Shown: positions 45,792 through 56,490 of the stretch, piece after piece
How positions within the stretch are numbered: position 1 is the first letter of the stretch
How the letters are laid out: every line of letters begins with the position of its first letter
Translations under genes and position numbers: made by a program
Notes under the pieces: generated by a model
Database searches by the model: none
Told to the model about the DNA's origin: nothing
The model's input: the letters and a program-made list of their open reading frames with translations, nothing else
Origin: Symsagittifera roscoffensis
Lineage: Eukaryota > Xenacoelomorpha > Acoela > Convolutidae
Reading direction: 5' to 3'
DNA length: 64,000 nucleotides
Assembly (NCBI RefSeq): GCF_963678635.1
Contig: NC_087062.1
Location: forward strand, 61,791,584-61,855,583

Positions 45792-47602
45792 TTGGCTTCG
45801 AGTGCTTTAATAGCTTTTTGTGGATCGTCATTTTCGCAGAATAGTAATGTATCATCCGCATATTGAACTATTTTACATGTTTTGTCAATTTGTTTGTTGA
45901 GATCGTTAATGTAGAGATTGAATATTAGAGGGCCAAGGACAGTGCCCTGTGGGACACCCTGCTCAAGTGTAATCCAATCGGATTCGATGTTGTTAACAAT
46001 TGTTTTCTGACTTCGGTTGGTGATAAAGGAATTGATCATTTCTATAGCTTCTTCGGAAAAATTTAACCCTCTTAGTTTTTGTTTAAGATAAGTATGATCA
46101 ATAGAATCAAATGCTTTAGAGAGATCCAGTAAGGAACATGCTACAATTTTGTTGTTGTCTATTGCTTTTCTGAATGCTTCAGTGCAATAAAGAATAGCGT
46201 CGATTGTTGAATATGATGTTCTGAACCCAAATTGGGTATTACTTAGTAATTTTTGGGATATCAGATATTCGTTGATTTGTTTATATAACAATTTTTCAAA
46301 AACTTTTGAAAGAGCCCCAGTTATAGAGATAGGCCTATAATTTTCTGGCAGTTCTGGATCTTCTTTTTTGTATATTGGTGTGACAATTGCTTTTTTGAGC
46401 TTGCAAGGATATGTCTTGTTTTTCAAAAACTCATTGTACAGAAATGTCAGATGTGTGTATATTTCATTGCAGCCATCCTTCAGCGCCCAGGCTGGAATTT
46501 TGGATGGACCTGGTGCCTTTTGACAATTCAAATTATGTATTTCTTTTTTACATTCAGCTGATGTGATGAATCGGAATGAAAATTTATTATTATTTCGAAT
46601 TTTGCATGTAGAAGTCGGTGGATTTTGCCTGATTTTTGAATTAGTCTCATAAAAGCATCCAAGAGTTGAGAACTTGTAATTTAGTAGGTTCGCCATCTGT
46701 AAATTATTGGTTATGAAATCGCCGAAGGAATTTTTAAGTAATGGAATGAGGTTGGAAGATTTTTTTGAGTTTCTTGTATCGTTTATTATACTCCATTTTT
46801 CGCGTTCGCTTTTTTTCGAATTAAACAGTTGGGAAATAAATTTATCATCTTCGTAGTTTACCTTTGGTTTGTCGTTGCGAATGAAAATAGTCTTCTGTGG
46901 GGCACATTCTTTAATGGTGTCAGCAATGTTAGATGTGAAGATGTCGAGCATTATTTCGGGATTATTATTGCTATAGAAACTTCTCCAATTTATAGCTGAT
47001 AGTTTTTGTTTGAATTTGTAATTGGAGTAATTGGATTTGTCATATATTTTACGTTTGATTGGTCTTACATTGTTGTTCAGCTTAAGTTCTGTAATGAATG
47101 CTGTTGCTTGGTGGTCGGTCTTAATTGGTGGTGTGAATACTATTGAATTATTTGTTAGATCTTTTATGCCTAGGTCGGTGATAATATAGTCAATTAGTGC
47201 TTTTGAGTGAGTAGGTGTTAATTTGTTAGTGACGTCCAGATTATATGGTATTAGGATTGTATCTAAAGACTGTTTGTCGTCTTCGTTGAGATAGTTGAGA
47301 TTGTAATCTCCTAGTAAAATTAGGTTTGAATTGAATGATTGTGCATGGTCAATTGATTTGGCTAGATCTTCTAAGAAGTCTGTTTTGTTGTTTCTATTAG
47401 GATTGTAGGCCAGGTTTAATAGAGTGGTTCTATCATTTTTGTTGAGTCCGGCTTTAAATTCTATCCAGATGCTATCATACTTTTTGTGCATGTTGTTTAA
47501 GTCATGTCTTACTTTTGGGTTTAACTTTTTAGGAACCAGTAACATGACCCCTCCACCCTTCAATTTTTTACTCGATTCATAAGTTCTATCACATCGGAAC
47601 AA
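45671..47602 (-). CDS. LINE ORF2: EEP endonuclease C-terminus and reverse transcriptase
   Basis: 643 codons. Endonuclease: LLGDYNLNYL (about 96-105), ALIDYIITD and TDHQATAF (about 135-170), the last active-site motif of EEP nucleases. RT about 395-600: NYRPISITGALSKVFEKLL, LDLSKAFDSIDH, GVPQGTVLGPLIFNLYINDL and the catalytic box YADD at 581-584. The endonuclease start lies upstream in another segment (about 47603-47760) with a TAA in frame. The enzyme would nick target DNA and prime reverse transcription. Confidence 0.9.
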   Translation of the reverse strand: MFRCDRTYESSKKLKGGGVMLLVPKKLNPKVRHDLNNMHKKYDSIWIEFKAGLNKNDRTTLLNLAYNPNRNNKTDFLEDLAKSIDHAQSFNSNLILLGDYNLNYLNEDDKQSLDTILIPYNLDVTNKLTPTHSKALIDYIITDLGIKDLTNNSIVFTPPIKTDHQATAFITELKLNNNVRPIKRKIYDKSNYSNYKFKQKLSAINWRSFYSNNNPEIMLDIFTSNIADTIKECAPQKTIFIRNDKPKVNYEDDKFISQLFNSKKSEREKWSIINDTRNSKKSSNLIPLLKNSFGDFITNNLQMANLLNYKFSTLGCFYETNSKIRQNPPTSTCKIRNNNKFSFRFITSAECKKEIHNLNCQKAPGPSKIPAWALKDGCNEIYTHLTFLYNEFLKNKTYPCKLKKAIVTPIYKKEDPELPENYRPISITGALSKVFEKLLYKQINEYLISQKLLSNTQFGFRTSYSTIDAILYCTEAFRKAIDNNKIVACSLLDLSKAFDSIDHTYLKQKLRGLNFSEEAIEMINSFITNRSQKTIVNNIESDWITLEQGVPQGTVLGPLIFNLYINDLNKQIDKTCKIVQYADDTLLFCENDDPQKAIKALEANCSLLSNYFLEHSLQLNAKKNRTHRFQQKNIQEKRMKSIL

Positions 47603-47748
47603 CTTACGTTTGTCATTGTCTATGGCCCATAGTTTATCGTCATTTGTATCATTGAACCATGTCTCGGAAAGTCCGAAAATTCTATTATCATTAAAAATTT
47701 TAATGAGTTATTTGAAATCTGAACGCTTTCTAGCTAAATTTCTACAAT

Positions 47749-48078
47749 TCAGGTGTAGTACTTCCAGTTTTTTTTTATTTGACTGAATTCCATGAAGGGT
47801 CTTGGATTTGGGTGGATATCTCCTGATGTTAGGAGAGTTTTATGAAGGAACCTTTCTTGTTTTTTATAAGTCTTGCTTGTGTTTTTTATATAATAACTGT
47901 AATAGTAATAGCTTATATTATTAAGTGTAGTGCAATAGTATTTGTTCGAGTATATTGTGGCAACCCATGGAAAAAGATACTTTCCTTTTCTTTTATTCAG
48001 TACCGCATAAGCTAAGAATTGATCGCTTTCGCAGAAGCTGATGACAGATATGCTAGTTAAGGCAAAAAGTAACAGCAT
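47749..48078 (-). pseudogene. LINE ORF2 N-terminal leader with 2A-like motif
   Basis: 109 codons starting with a hydrophobic segment (MLLLFALTSISVISF) and ending in LLTSGDIHPNPRP. This is the position and shape of the GDIExNPGP (2A-like) leader of many CR1-like ORF2 proteins. Here the key Gly before the final Pro is Arg and the Glu is His, so 2A skipping is unlikely. The frame then shifts at an A9 run into the endonuclease start (VLHLNCRNLARKRSDF). Confidence 0.65.
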
Positions 48079-48155
48079 ATCGCTTTGTAGAACAATTATA
48101 ATTAAAATTACAAATAACAGTCGTTTATCAAAAAGATAGTCTTAACTAGCATTAT

Positions 48156-49268
48156 TTAATAATGAAAACCTTGCGAGTAGTTATATGACTGCTGGTTACG
48201 ATTCAGATTATGGATATAATTATTATCACAGCCCCATGACTTGTTGTTGAAATTATTTTGACCAGTTTGTCGGCCATGACCAGTTTGTCGGCCATATGGG
48301 TGCATGCGATCGTTACTATAGGGTCTATTGGTAGACCTATAAACATTTTTAGGTTGATAATTGGAAAGCAATTTTTGGTTGGAATTTGCTTTTCCAGTAT
48401 AATCAGGGGCTGGTTTTATTCTCGGGAGTTTACTTGAGTGTTTGAACACGTATGAGCCGAGGCAATTGCGCAAGAATGGTATACCTAATTCATCGTTCAG
48501 GTGTATAGTGTCAAAATATAAACTCTGATAGCTATCCAAGCTTTTGATGTTTGAGTTTAGATTTAGCACCTCAAATCCCGTCGTCGATCCATACATTTCA
48601 TTCAGAAAACGATTATAATGATCAATTTTGTCATTAGCATCCTCATTGTTAAGTATTGGTGGTATTTCGCAAATAACAATCGATTCTGGTGAAAATTTTG
48701 CAGTTATTAGAGCGATAAGTTCTTCATATTTGGCGCTAAACTCATCAATCGTTGAGTAAATTTTTTTCAAGATGGAGTTTGTCCCATCTTGGATTATCAC
48801 ACACTTAAGTTTTTTTTGACTATATTGTTCAAGAACTTTTATTTTCTCCTCAGTGGAGCTACCCCTGTATGCATGAACAATCGTATCATTGGGGAAAGTT
48901 TCAGTTTTTACCCTAGCAATTATACTTGAACCCAAAATCAAGTTTACACACTCCTCTGGTACAGGAAAAGGCGAAAAGTTTCTCACGTTTTTTGATACTT
49001 CTTTTGCTTTCGTCGATGTTGACTGTAGTTTGCCATCCTTGTCTGCTTCCGATGTTTTCTCAATAAACTCCATTATTTTACGATAATCTTCCTTCTGGTC
49101 GTACAAATCGGAGTAGATCTTGTATAATGCTGATTTTTGAAGTCCATTAAATTCTTCTTGGCTAAGTTTTTTGCTTGACATGACTTCAGATCCTGTAATC
49201 CTGCTAAATAATCTAATTACAAGGCTGAGATAAGTTTTTCTCCTCGCTCGTCTGATTCGATCAAGCAA
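48156..49268 (-). CDS. LINE ORF1: SGNH (GDSL-like) hydrolase-domain protein
   Basis: 370 codons, intact. A coiled, charged N-terminus (30-100) is followed by an SGNH-type domain: block I LILGSSIIARV (Ser114/115), block III IIQDGTNSIL (Asn164), and block V YFDTIHLND (Asp253, His256), so the Ser-Asp-His set is complete. The C-terminus (about 290-370) is basic, Asn/Gln/Tyr-rich, with a doubled GRQTGHGRQTGQ. Esterase ORF1 proteins are known in CR1-like LINEs and are thought to aid RNP assembly or membrane interaction. The start may instead be the Met at residue 30. Confidence 0.82.
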   Translation of the reverse strand: MLDRIRRARRKTYLSLVIRLFSRITGSEVMSSKKLSQEEFNGLQKSALYKIYSDLYDQKEDYRKIMEFIEKTSEADKDGKLQSTSTKAKEVSKNVRNFSPFPVPEECVNLILGSSIIARVKTETFPNDTIVHAYRGSSTEEKIKVLEQYSQKKLKCVIIQDGTNSILKKIYSTIDEFSAKYEELIALITAKFSPESIVICEIPPILNNEDANDKIDHYNRFLNEMYGSTTGFEVLNLNSNIKSLDSYQSLYFDTIHLNDELGIPFLRNCLGSYVFKHSSKLPRIKPAPDYTGKANSNQKLLSNYQPKNVYRSTNRPYSNDRMHPYGRQTGHGRQTGQNNFNNKSWGCDNNYIHNLNRNQQSYNYSQGFHY

Positions 49269-49935
49269 TGACTACTGATTTCTAGCTGTTGATTTCTATT
49301 GCCGATAGAGTTCTGTTGCCGAGTTCTGTTGCCGTCCAGATCAAGCAATGACTACCTGTTTTTCTGTTGATAAATATTTTCTGCTAGAAGAGTTGATAAA
49401 TATTTTCTGCTAGAACAGCCGATAGAGTTCTGTTGCCGAGTTCTGTTGCCGTCCAGATCAAGCAATGACTACCTGTTTTTCTGTTGATAAATATTTTCTG
49501 CTAGAAATAACTTTTTTTTTGCTAAAAAAATTTTCTTTTTCTGTCAAATAATTTTTCTGCAAAACAGTTTTCTTTTCTGTTGAAAAGCTATAATTTCTTT
49601 TTCTACTAAATCGTTTTTCTGTAACTGTCTTTTTCTTTTTCCGAATTCGGTTTTTCAATACAGATTTTCGAATAGAGCATGTATGGAATTTTCCAAATTT
49701 TAGGGTTCGATAATATAATGCACAGATGTTTTGTTTTGATTTGAATAAGTTTTCTAGTTCAGACTAATCTCTATCTAAACGACTTTATTTTTGTTTGTAG
49801 AGAATTTCCATTTAAAGTTTGAAGGTCAAAAAGATCAAAGGCGAAAATAATGAAAAAAGAGCAAAAAAAGCCGACTGATTTCTAGCTGTTGATTTGCTCC
49901 TGTAATTTCTAGCTGTTGATTTGCTCCTGTGAATG
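49261..49935 (-). repeat. Tandem repeats in the 5' region of the LINE
   Basis: A unit with GCCGATAGAGTTCTGTTGCC, CAAGCAATGACTACCTG and GTTGATAAATATTTTCTGC recurs with a period of about 117 bases (49301 and 49418). A shorter doubled motif TTTCTAGCTGTTGATTTGCT occurs at 49878-49930. This fits monomer-type 5' UTR promoters of LINEs. Confidence 0.7.
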
Positions 49936-50148
49936 AACCTCAAAATGAATTAAATACTACAACCAACTTTTCTAGATGTTGATATTATTTGTTCTCGCAT
50001 TGTATGAACTGCAATTTGTTAAACGAAAAAATATAGTTGCAAATAAAGCAAATTGTCAATCAGTTCTTGAATGATATAAGCTATTCCCCCAATACATTTA
50101 AATTTTATCCTCCGTGATTATCCAAGGAACTACTCTTCATTTTCTTCG

Positions 50149-50415
50149 TCATGAGGTACCTGCTTTCGTAGATCTGACGTAACTGAGAGTCAAATACATA
50201 ATGATACACGTTATTATTATTCCTCCGATGAGAATGAGCCTATCTTGTGATCCTCGTTTTTCGATCATTTTCATTACTGTAGTCGAGAGGCCTAGCGTGT
50301 TTGCGAAGTCGAGTAGTTTTCGCTGGATATCTTTCATGCTAGTTCTCTGGCTTCTGAGATGATCCAGGGCAGATCCGCCTGTGGAAAGAATTCCGTCTAA
50401 CTCACGATTTGTAAC
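50149..50415 (-). CDS. GOSR2: GOSR2 exon 3
   Basis: VTNRELDGILSTGGSALDHL to the transmembrane anchor and TGA. It carries most of the SNARE motif. The end of exon 2 and start of exon 3 share a GTTACAA sequence, so the exact junction could slip by a few bases. Confidence 0.9.
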   Translation of the reverse strand, partial: VTNRELDGILSTGGSALDHLRSQRTSMKDIQRKLLDFANTLGLSTTVMKMIEKRGSQDRLILIGGIIITCIIMYLTLSYVRSTKAGTS

Positions 50416-53404
50416 CTGAAACCGAATTAAATAATTCACTGGAACAATAAATACCAACCCCGTCTCCGTCGATTTGCATCTGTCTAGTATAGTTTAGGGC
50501 ATCAAATTAATCACACGAATTATGCCTGTTACAAATATCGTGGACAAAGTTAGATCATCATCAATTTGCAGCTTCAATGGTTAGCAAGTTTTGACAAAAA
50601 CTCTTTGAAAAAGGACAGGTCCACAAAAATGTGAGGAAGCAAATGAGATATAAGCCTTGTCAAACTCTAGTTGGAACACTTTGTAACCTGTAGTCTGGAA
50701 TTAATGTCGAGTGAGTCTCCGATGTCTATGGCCTGGTCATTAGGGGTGAACTTCCTGTGTAGCAGCTCGTCTCTCTCCCGCTCCTCCCGTTCTCTCTCCT
50801 GTCGCCTGAGGTGGATGTTGCCCAGAGCTCGAGTCACGTGATCATAGTCATACTTCAACTGGTTCACGCGCATCCTTGCGTTCTAAAGCAAAAGCAGAGG
50901 AACTTTTTGAATAAAACTGACTAGAGTACTATCAATGAAGTGGAAGAATCATCAACCTTGCATATTGATAAACGAGTTTAATTCGCATTTGATTTCAAGC
51001 ATTGCCACGATATTTTGCATACTTGTTGAGTTTGTATCCATGCTCTATATTACCAAAGTGAAGCTATGTAATAACATAGCCACCAGAAAGTTGGAGTCAA
51101 TGAAGGCAAAAAAAAACAAAAAAAATGACTTTTGTGCAAACAAACTTAACCCCAATTGAGAAAACTAGATCAATATGTAAAGTTTTGATCTACATATGGA
51201 TCCATATGTAGGGGAATCTGATAAATAAAACAATAAAAATCAACTTTCGAGATTAGAAGTCCATCACTGCTCGACAGTGGATTTTGCCTTCCTTTTAACA
51301 AACAAAGTTAACTGGACTTGAAAAGAAACCAAAAATCATACCGCGAAAAATCAAATTTGAACGTTAACAAACTTTGAGAATTTTTATGAAAAAAAAACAT
51401 CATCACGGCCTTATATAACATTCTACAATTAATAAATCTAGAAATAGAAAAAGCATAGGAGGACGAGTCATGATGCAATTGAAGAAAAACGTAAGTATAA
51501 CAGAAAAATTTGCATCTGAATTACTGAAAGTATTCGGGTTTTAGTTAAAGAAAAGTAGTTTGGATAATGCTGGTCTACAACCCTCCCAAAGATAATAAAA
51601 ATTTGCTTCTGTGGAAGACTTCGATAAGGTGTTAAAAATTTTAGTAAGAAAAAAAACATCGAGCTATAATATGCGATAACTTGAATATTAATGTTCTCGA
51701 AATATATACAATTTCTCATCGAAAATAACAAGGCCGATTGATAACATAAACTTTACACAGAGGCGAAGCTGAGCTTCGCACCACTTGTGACACAAAATAA
51801 GATTTTAAAAAAATCTACACAGAGGCGAAGCTTCGCTACGAAAAACTAGCGAGAACACGACAAACAGCAGCTCTAGAAAGTTCAACAACGAATCAGCCTT
51901 GAATTAGCGAAAATCGGCTAGGTATAGGATTCGATCTGCGACTTATTGTAATCAAACGATTTTGAGTCTCACGCACTAACAACTTAGCCACGCACGCTTA
52001 ACCACCGCCAAACACTAGTCAAGAGCAAAGCAGCTACATATGCTAACAATTGCCAATGCGATTCAGCAATAGCGGCACCAAATACAAATTTACACAATTT
52101 AGCAAGCATTAATTTGGAATATAACAAACTGAGGGCATCCACACTAGCTTTGTAAGTAACAAATCGAAAAGCACGAAACGACATTAGGCATAGATTATGC
52201 ATTTCAAAAAATTGCGAGACATATTGAGTTAGAACATTTCTGAATGGAGTTTTTATTATTGTTGTTTGAAAAAAAATAGCCATTTTCGGTTCATTTGAAA
52301 GCACATGCTATCAAAAAACAGCAAAAGTGCCCCAAAATTTGCGAGTTAGGTTAGAAAAAAAAGGTTCTTAATAATAAACTAAGCTGACGCTAGTGTAAAA
52401 ATGTCGAAAAAACTAGTTCTATCAAAATTAATAAGACTAGTCTTGAAGCAAAACATGCCAAGACAAAATAGTAGGAAATAAGCATAGGAAAATAATGTAC
52501 CTAGCGGTAACAAACCCGAAAACACCTTGAGAAAGCTTTTAAACCGAAAAAAAATCAACAAGACTTCAGACTTCTGAAAATTTGTAAGTCCACCTCACCC
52601 TCAAAACATACAAACACTAGAAAAAAAATTTATTACTCGTCAAATGTAACAATTTAAGACCACCCAGCCTGTATAATAAAGGCGGAAACTTATTAAATCG
52701 CAAAAAATGCAGAAAAACAAAAACAAGAAATTAGAAAATTAGCTCACTAAACCGATAAAAAATATGCCGAAACCATTTGGGCAGAATAAAGTTTTTAGAC
52801 AAAAAAAAAGAAAATATACGGAGTCAAGTTTAGTAAAACTACAAACAGCAAAGGTAAATCAGAAGACTAGAATCAACTATAATGTGAAAACTTTTAAAAA
52901 CATTTCTACAATATGGCAAATAAGCCGACAATTGTTTGGAAAAAAAGACGTCCTGCCAGATTTGAACCCAGGACCTTTGGCGCCCCAGGTGAATTCGTTA
53001 CCTCCAGAATAAGTTGAAGACGATTATAATTCATAATTCATTATGAACCAAGACACCAATTCATTCAAGTGATTCTGTTAAATAGGTCGTTAGACCGAAA
53101 AAACGTCTATATTCCGATTTGCTAACGCTTGCCAATAGCAAGCGTAATAAAATTTACAAAATAACAAACAAAAAGAACAAAATTATTTATGGAAACATTC
53201 CGGTTAACTAACCATTCGTCTAGCAGGTGGCTCATGGCCTACTTTGTTCTCCAATTTCTGGCAGTTGGAGTTGATGACCTGCAACTTATCATCTATCTCC
53301 TGGGCCAGCTGTGCCTCGTGAGCTTTGCTGCACCTGTCATAGGTGGACAGATACGTTTTCACCTCCTCCAACTTTAGATTGGTGTCATGATACAGTGCCT
53401 CCAT
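50149..53404 (-). CDS. GOSR2: Membrin / Golgi SNAP receptor complex member 2 (GOSR2), three exons
   Basis: Qb-SNARE of ER-Golgi and intra-Golgi transport. Exons 53213-53404, 50688-50882 and 50415-50149 (descending) give 217 codons, against 212 in human GOSR2. The N-terminal regulatory helices (MEALYHDTNLKLEEVKTYL) are followed by EPPARRM|NARMRVNQLKYDYDHV, RREQEREEREREELL-like charge-rich segments, then the SNARE motif about 120-185 (LDHLRSQRTSMKDIQRKLLD, LGLSTTVMKMIEKR) and a C-terminal transmembrane anchor about 189-209. Donors GTTAGT and GTTACA, acceptors TTTAG and TTTCAG, all phase 0. The first intron (2.3 kb) carries dispersed repeats. Confidence 0.93.
50688..50882 (-). CDS. GOSR2: GOSR2 exon 2
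   Basis: 65 codons, NARMRVNQLKYDYDHVTRAL to LDINSRLQ, acceptor TTGCTTTAG, donor GTTACA. GOSR2 orthologues have NARLRVDQLKYD here. Confidence 0.92.
51750..52330. repeat. Dispersed AT-rich repeat, also at 42360-42650
   Basis: Shares TCTACACAGAGGCGAAGCT and a downstream tract (ACACTAGCTTTG...ACAAAT, ATTATGCATTT) with the 42.4-kb copy. The ACACAGAGGCGAAGCT motif itself occurs twice (51755, 51820). It lies within GOSR2 intron 1. No protein coded. Confidence 0.6.
53213..53404 (-). CDS. GOSR2: GOSR2 exon 1
   Basis: 64 codons from ATG at 53404 to CGA ATG, then donor GTTAGT. It encodes the N-terminal helix bundle. Confidence 0.9.
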
Positions 53405-54641
53405 ATGATAGTATTATGAATGAAGATTCAAACTTGCAAACAAAAATAGCATTTCAATTAGTGATTAGCGACGGCTGATACCGTGACATCCGATACATTG
53501 ATGTAATCTGAAACCATGAGTGTTGAAACAAATGTAACAGGAGAGGAAAGAAGAGTTTCGACAATAACAGAGTTTTGACAACTCTCGCTACATACCATAC
53601 AGTCACTGACCGCTAGCGCAGATGACAATTATACAAAGGATAGCCGGTGGCTTTGCAAGTAGCACAGGATCTTCCGGCCATATTCATTTTTTTTATTCGA
53701 GGTGCGATGAGAGGATCTGAAAGACAAACTAGAACTTCGGCCTATTTGATGGTTATAGTAAATCAAGCATATTCCACTGCTTTCTCGAAAAATTAAGAGA
53801 AAAAAAATAAATAGCGAGGGCGCTAAAAAGCTTAGCGGAAACTAAAATTTCATGGCTTATCTTGAATTGTAAGAAATCTACTATTGTAAGCTGCTCTCTC
53901 GCTTTATTCGCTCGAAGTTATAGAATCAAATCAAAAACAAAATTTTCAAACTGATTTTTGCCCGATCTGCCTACTTTTTTTTTGAAAATTTTACTATGTT
54001 CAAATTACACTTGAAAGGGCTTTAAAATGATATATCAATGATATATCACTGATATTTTCAATGGCGACAACAATAATAACAAATCAGTGCTTTTTTGAAT
54101 GTATTTAACTGATTACCAATGTACCAAAAAAAACAACCTTTCCCGTTGGACTAGATGTATTTAATGGGAAAAATAACACTACGTTTCTTTTCAACTCTAT
54201 GATTATGATTCCACAGAAAACGATTACCTGAGCGAAGATGTGATTTTTTTACTTGATGATGATCGCTATCTTAGCGACATCACTGAACGATTTGATACCA
54301 ATTTACTGAATTTCCACGCTGTCTATTAAAAAAGAAGTTCCGGGAAATTTACAGCTTGAACTCTTTAATGAAACCTCAAGAGCCACGGCAACACATAAAA
54401 GATGAATTCACAAATTTATTGAAATGCTTCAGAAAACTCAAGATACATTTTCAAAATCCATCGAATACAACTGCAGAAGCACAACACCCATTTAACCATA
54501 TTTTAGACAAACGAAAATAATTTTTCTGAATTGGAAAAATAGACCTTGAAATACAATGTTATGAAACACTTTCATAGGCATATTCTTGCGTATCTCATCA
54601 TTAAGCTTGTGGTTTACGTAGCAGTATTTAGACAACCGCGA
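53405..54641. other. Intergenic, upstream of GOSR2
   Basis: It must hold the GOSR2 promoter and 5' UTR. I see no recognisable core-promoter motif or other gene. Confidence 0.4.
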
Positions 54642-54786
54642 ATTCATACTCGTCAGTGAGCAGACAGGTACTATCTAAACCAATCAGATTCGCGACAAGG
54701 AAGAAATTAATAACTTTTTCGTTAGTTTGCTTTCTCGATTCTGATTAGTTAATGTTGTATTTGTCTGCTTACTGACGAGTATGAAT
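54642..54786. mobile_element. 145-bp foldback (palindromic MITE-like) element
   Basis: Terminal arms ATTCATACTCGTCAGTGAGC at 54642 and its complement ending 54786 pair over 25 bases with one mismatch. Inner segments (AACCAATCAGATTCG and CGATTCTGATTAGTT) also pair. No coding. The target duplication is not clear. Confidence 0.7.
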
Positions 54787-55472
54787 ATGAGTCTAAAAAC
54801 AGACCGCACTCCAGATTGGTAGTATTAATTTCATAAACGAATCAAAATTTTATTTTAATATTTGTTTGAGATTATCAGCGCAAAACTCAATTTTGGTCAA
54901 TGTTTCTCGTACCAGAAACCAGGAGCAGTTTTTTTTTCAAGTAGTTAGCTTAGAGTTTGCTAGTTCAATAGAAGCTTTCATTTATTTGAGGTCATTTCAA
55001 TAGATGTCTCAATGTTTCGTTCGCTTTTTGAAGCGAAGGCATAGGCTCAACAATGCAAACTGAACTTCAGCCTATTGTGGGCAGTCTTTTTTGTGGTACC
55101 AATTTACTTTGCGAGCACACAAAACATCAAACAAAGGATCGATTTAGTATAGTAGAAATAACTGACGTTCTTCGCATTACCTTTACTTAATGAGATTTTC
55201 TTAATTGCATTGGGCGCATGAGTATTTCAATTCAAACTACAGCATCTTTCTAGAGTAGTTTACGTTAGTTTCATCACCTCAACAGTTCTTCGCATCAAAA
55301 ACTATACGAAAAAAAAATCAAAACTACTTGAGGCGTGTTCTCATGCTCTGTTGTTCCTTAAAGTTCCTGTCTATAAGCCGGGACAAGGCAAACAATTAAT
55401 CACCAATCACCATAAAAAATAAACTAATGAAAACTTACAGCTAAGACTTATGTTGCGACCATTGCGACTGAA

Positions 55473-55970
55473 ATGGGTGTTTCAACTTTACGCGACCGAA
55501 GAAACTTTGTGCGGCTTTGCTCGACCCAAAATGATTTAGCAGCTTTGAGCAAGTCAAAAAAGCCCATTTGCGCGACTGAAAATGATATGTTGTATTTTGC
55601 ATGTCTCAAAAAACAGATGTTGCTATTTGCAGTTCTATTGCGGTTTTGCGACCAAGGTGAAGACGGCACGACACCAGCGCGGTTAAAAACTGCAGTTTGC
55701 AAAAAGTTTCATCAAAAAACCGTCGTTTTCAACTTCAGCGACAAAAGTGGAGACGACGCGATCAAGAAAAAGGCGGTTCCGTTTCGATCTAACATTCAGC
55801 ATATAGACTCTAAATATAAATTACTAAAACAAAACAAAAAATTGTGGACTCATTCATTGTGGCGTGCAGTGCCCTGTTCAATCTCATGCGTTGTGCGATT
55901 TCCAAAGCAATGGGTGTTTGTGGGCCGCAGCAACAAAACGAAAGAACAAATCGAAATGACGTTTTCCTAG
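55473..55970 (+). CDS. Orphan ORF, unknown (165 aa), doubtful
   Basis: One frame of 165 codons, Lys/Phe/Cys-rich, with VCKKFHQKTVVFNFSDKSG. No domain, start or splice signal supports it, and it may be a relic of a mobile element. Nearby (about 56000-56090) short coding-like words occur in other frames. Confidence 0.25.
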   Translation: MGVSTLRDRRNFVRLCSTQNDLAALSKSKKPICATENDMLYFACLKKQMLLFAVLLRFCDQGEDGTTPARLKTAVCKKFHQKTVVFNFSDKSGDDAIKKKAVPFRSNIQHIDSKYKLLKQNKKLWTHSLWRAVPCSISCVVRFPKQWVFVGRSNKTKEQIEMTFS

Positions 55971-56490
55971 AATAGGTTGTTCAATGTGTCTGCCAAAAAG
56001 CATTTAGTGGAGATTGAGAAGCCCGACTTCAATTTCACCAACAAGATTTACAGAATTATAAGACTAGTGGAACCAATTAATGACTCTCTGTAGCTTGCCT
56101 TGAATGTGACACGTCTGCTTGTGATGATTACTTTTTTACACCGAAGCCGAAGTCAGATATGTCAGGCTGATTACTTAGAAACCGATGCTGCGGCAACATG
56201 CATGCTTATAGAAGTTGATACAGGCCTGAGGAAACGGAAAACATTCTTTCACAGGAGCTGTTTGATTCCTTCATGACAAAGTTGCATCGATCTACGGAAC
56301 CTGTTGTCAGTTCCAGCCTATTTCGTCACTCGCTTCAAGCTATTGCGGCAACCAACCGCAGTTCTGCAATATCATAACCGCAATTAGAAGCCTTAACATT
56401 TCATTTTCTATTATCAGTTACAAGACGTTACTAGCCCTGGGGCTTTGCCTTTCTTCTTGTATTTTAACTTATTAAATAGTTTCAGATAAA

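Larger units (their letters stand above)
44967..49268 (-). mobile_element. CR1-like LINE, nearly complete, two ORFs
   Basis: Minus-strand order: 5' repeats (about 49261-49930), ORF1 with an SGNH hydrolase-like domain (48156-49268), then ORF2 with endonuclease and reverse transcriptase (44967-48078). ORF2 is broken by two frame changes, both at runs of nine A on the coding strand (47768 and 45732 regions), and one stop. I place it near CR1/L2-type LINEs because they have esterase-type ORF1 proteins and EEP endonuclease plus RT in ORF2. The exact clade needs a tree. It lies between the Tc1-like element and membrin. Confidence 0.88.

Noticed and set aside
52950-52985. Possible tRNA-derived SINE B-box (GGTTCAAATC on the minus strand)
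   Set aside because: A single short match without an A-box, poly(A) tail or second copy is not enough.
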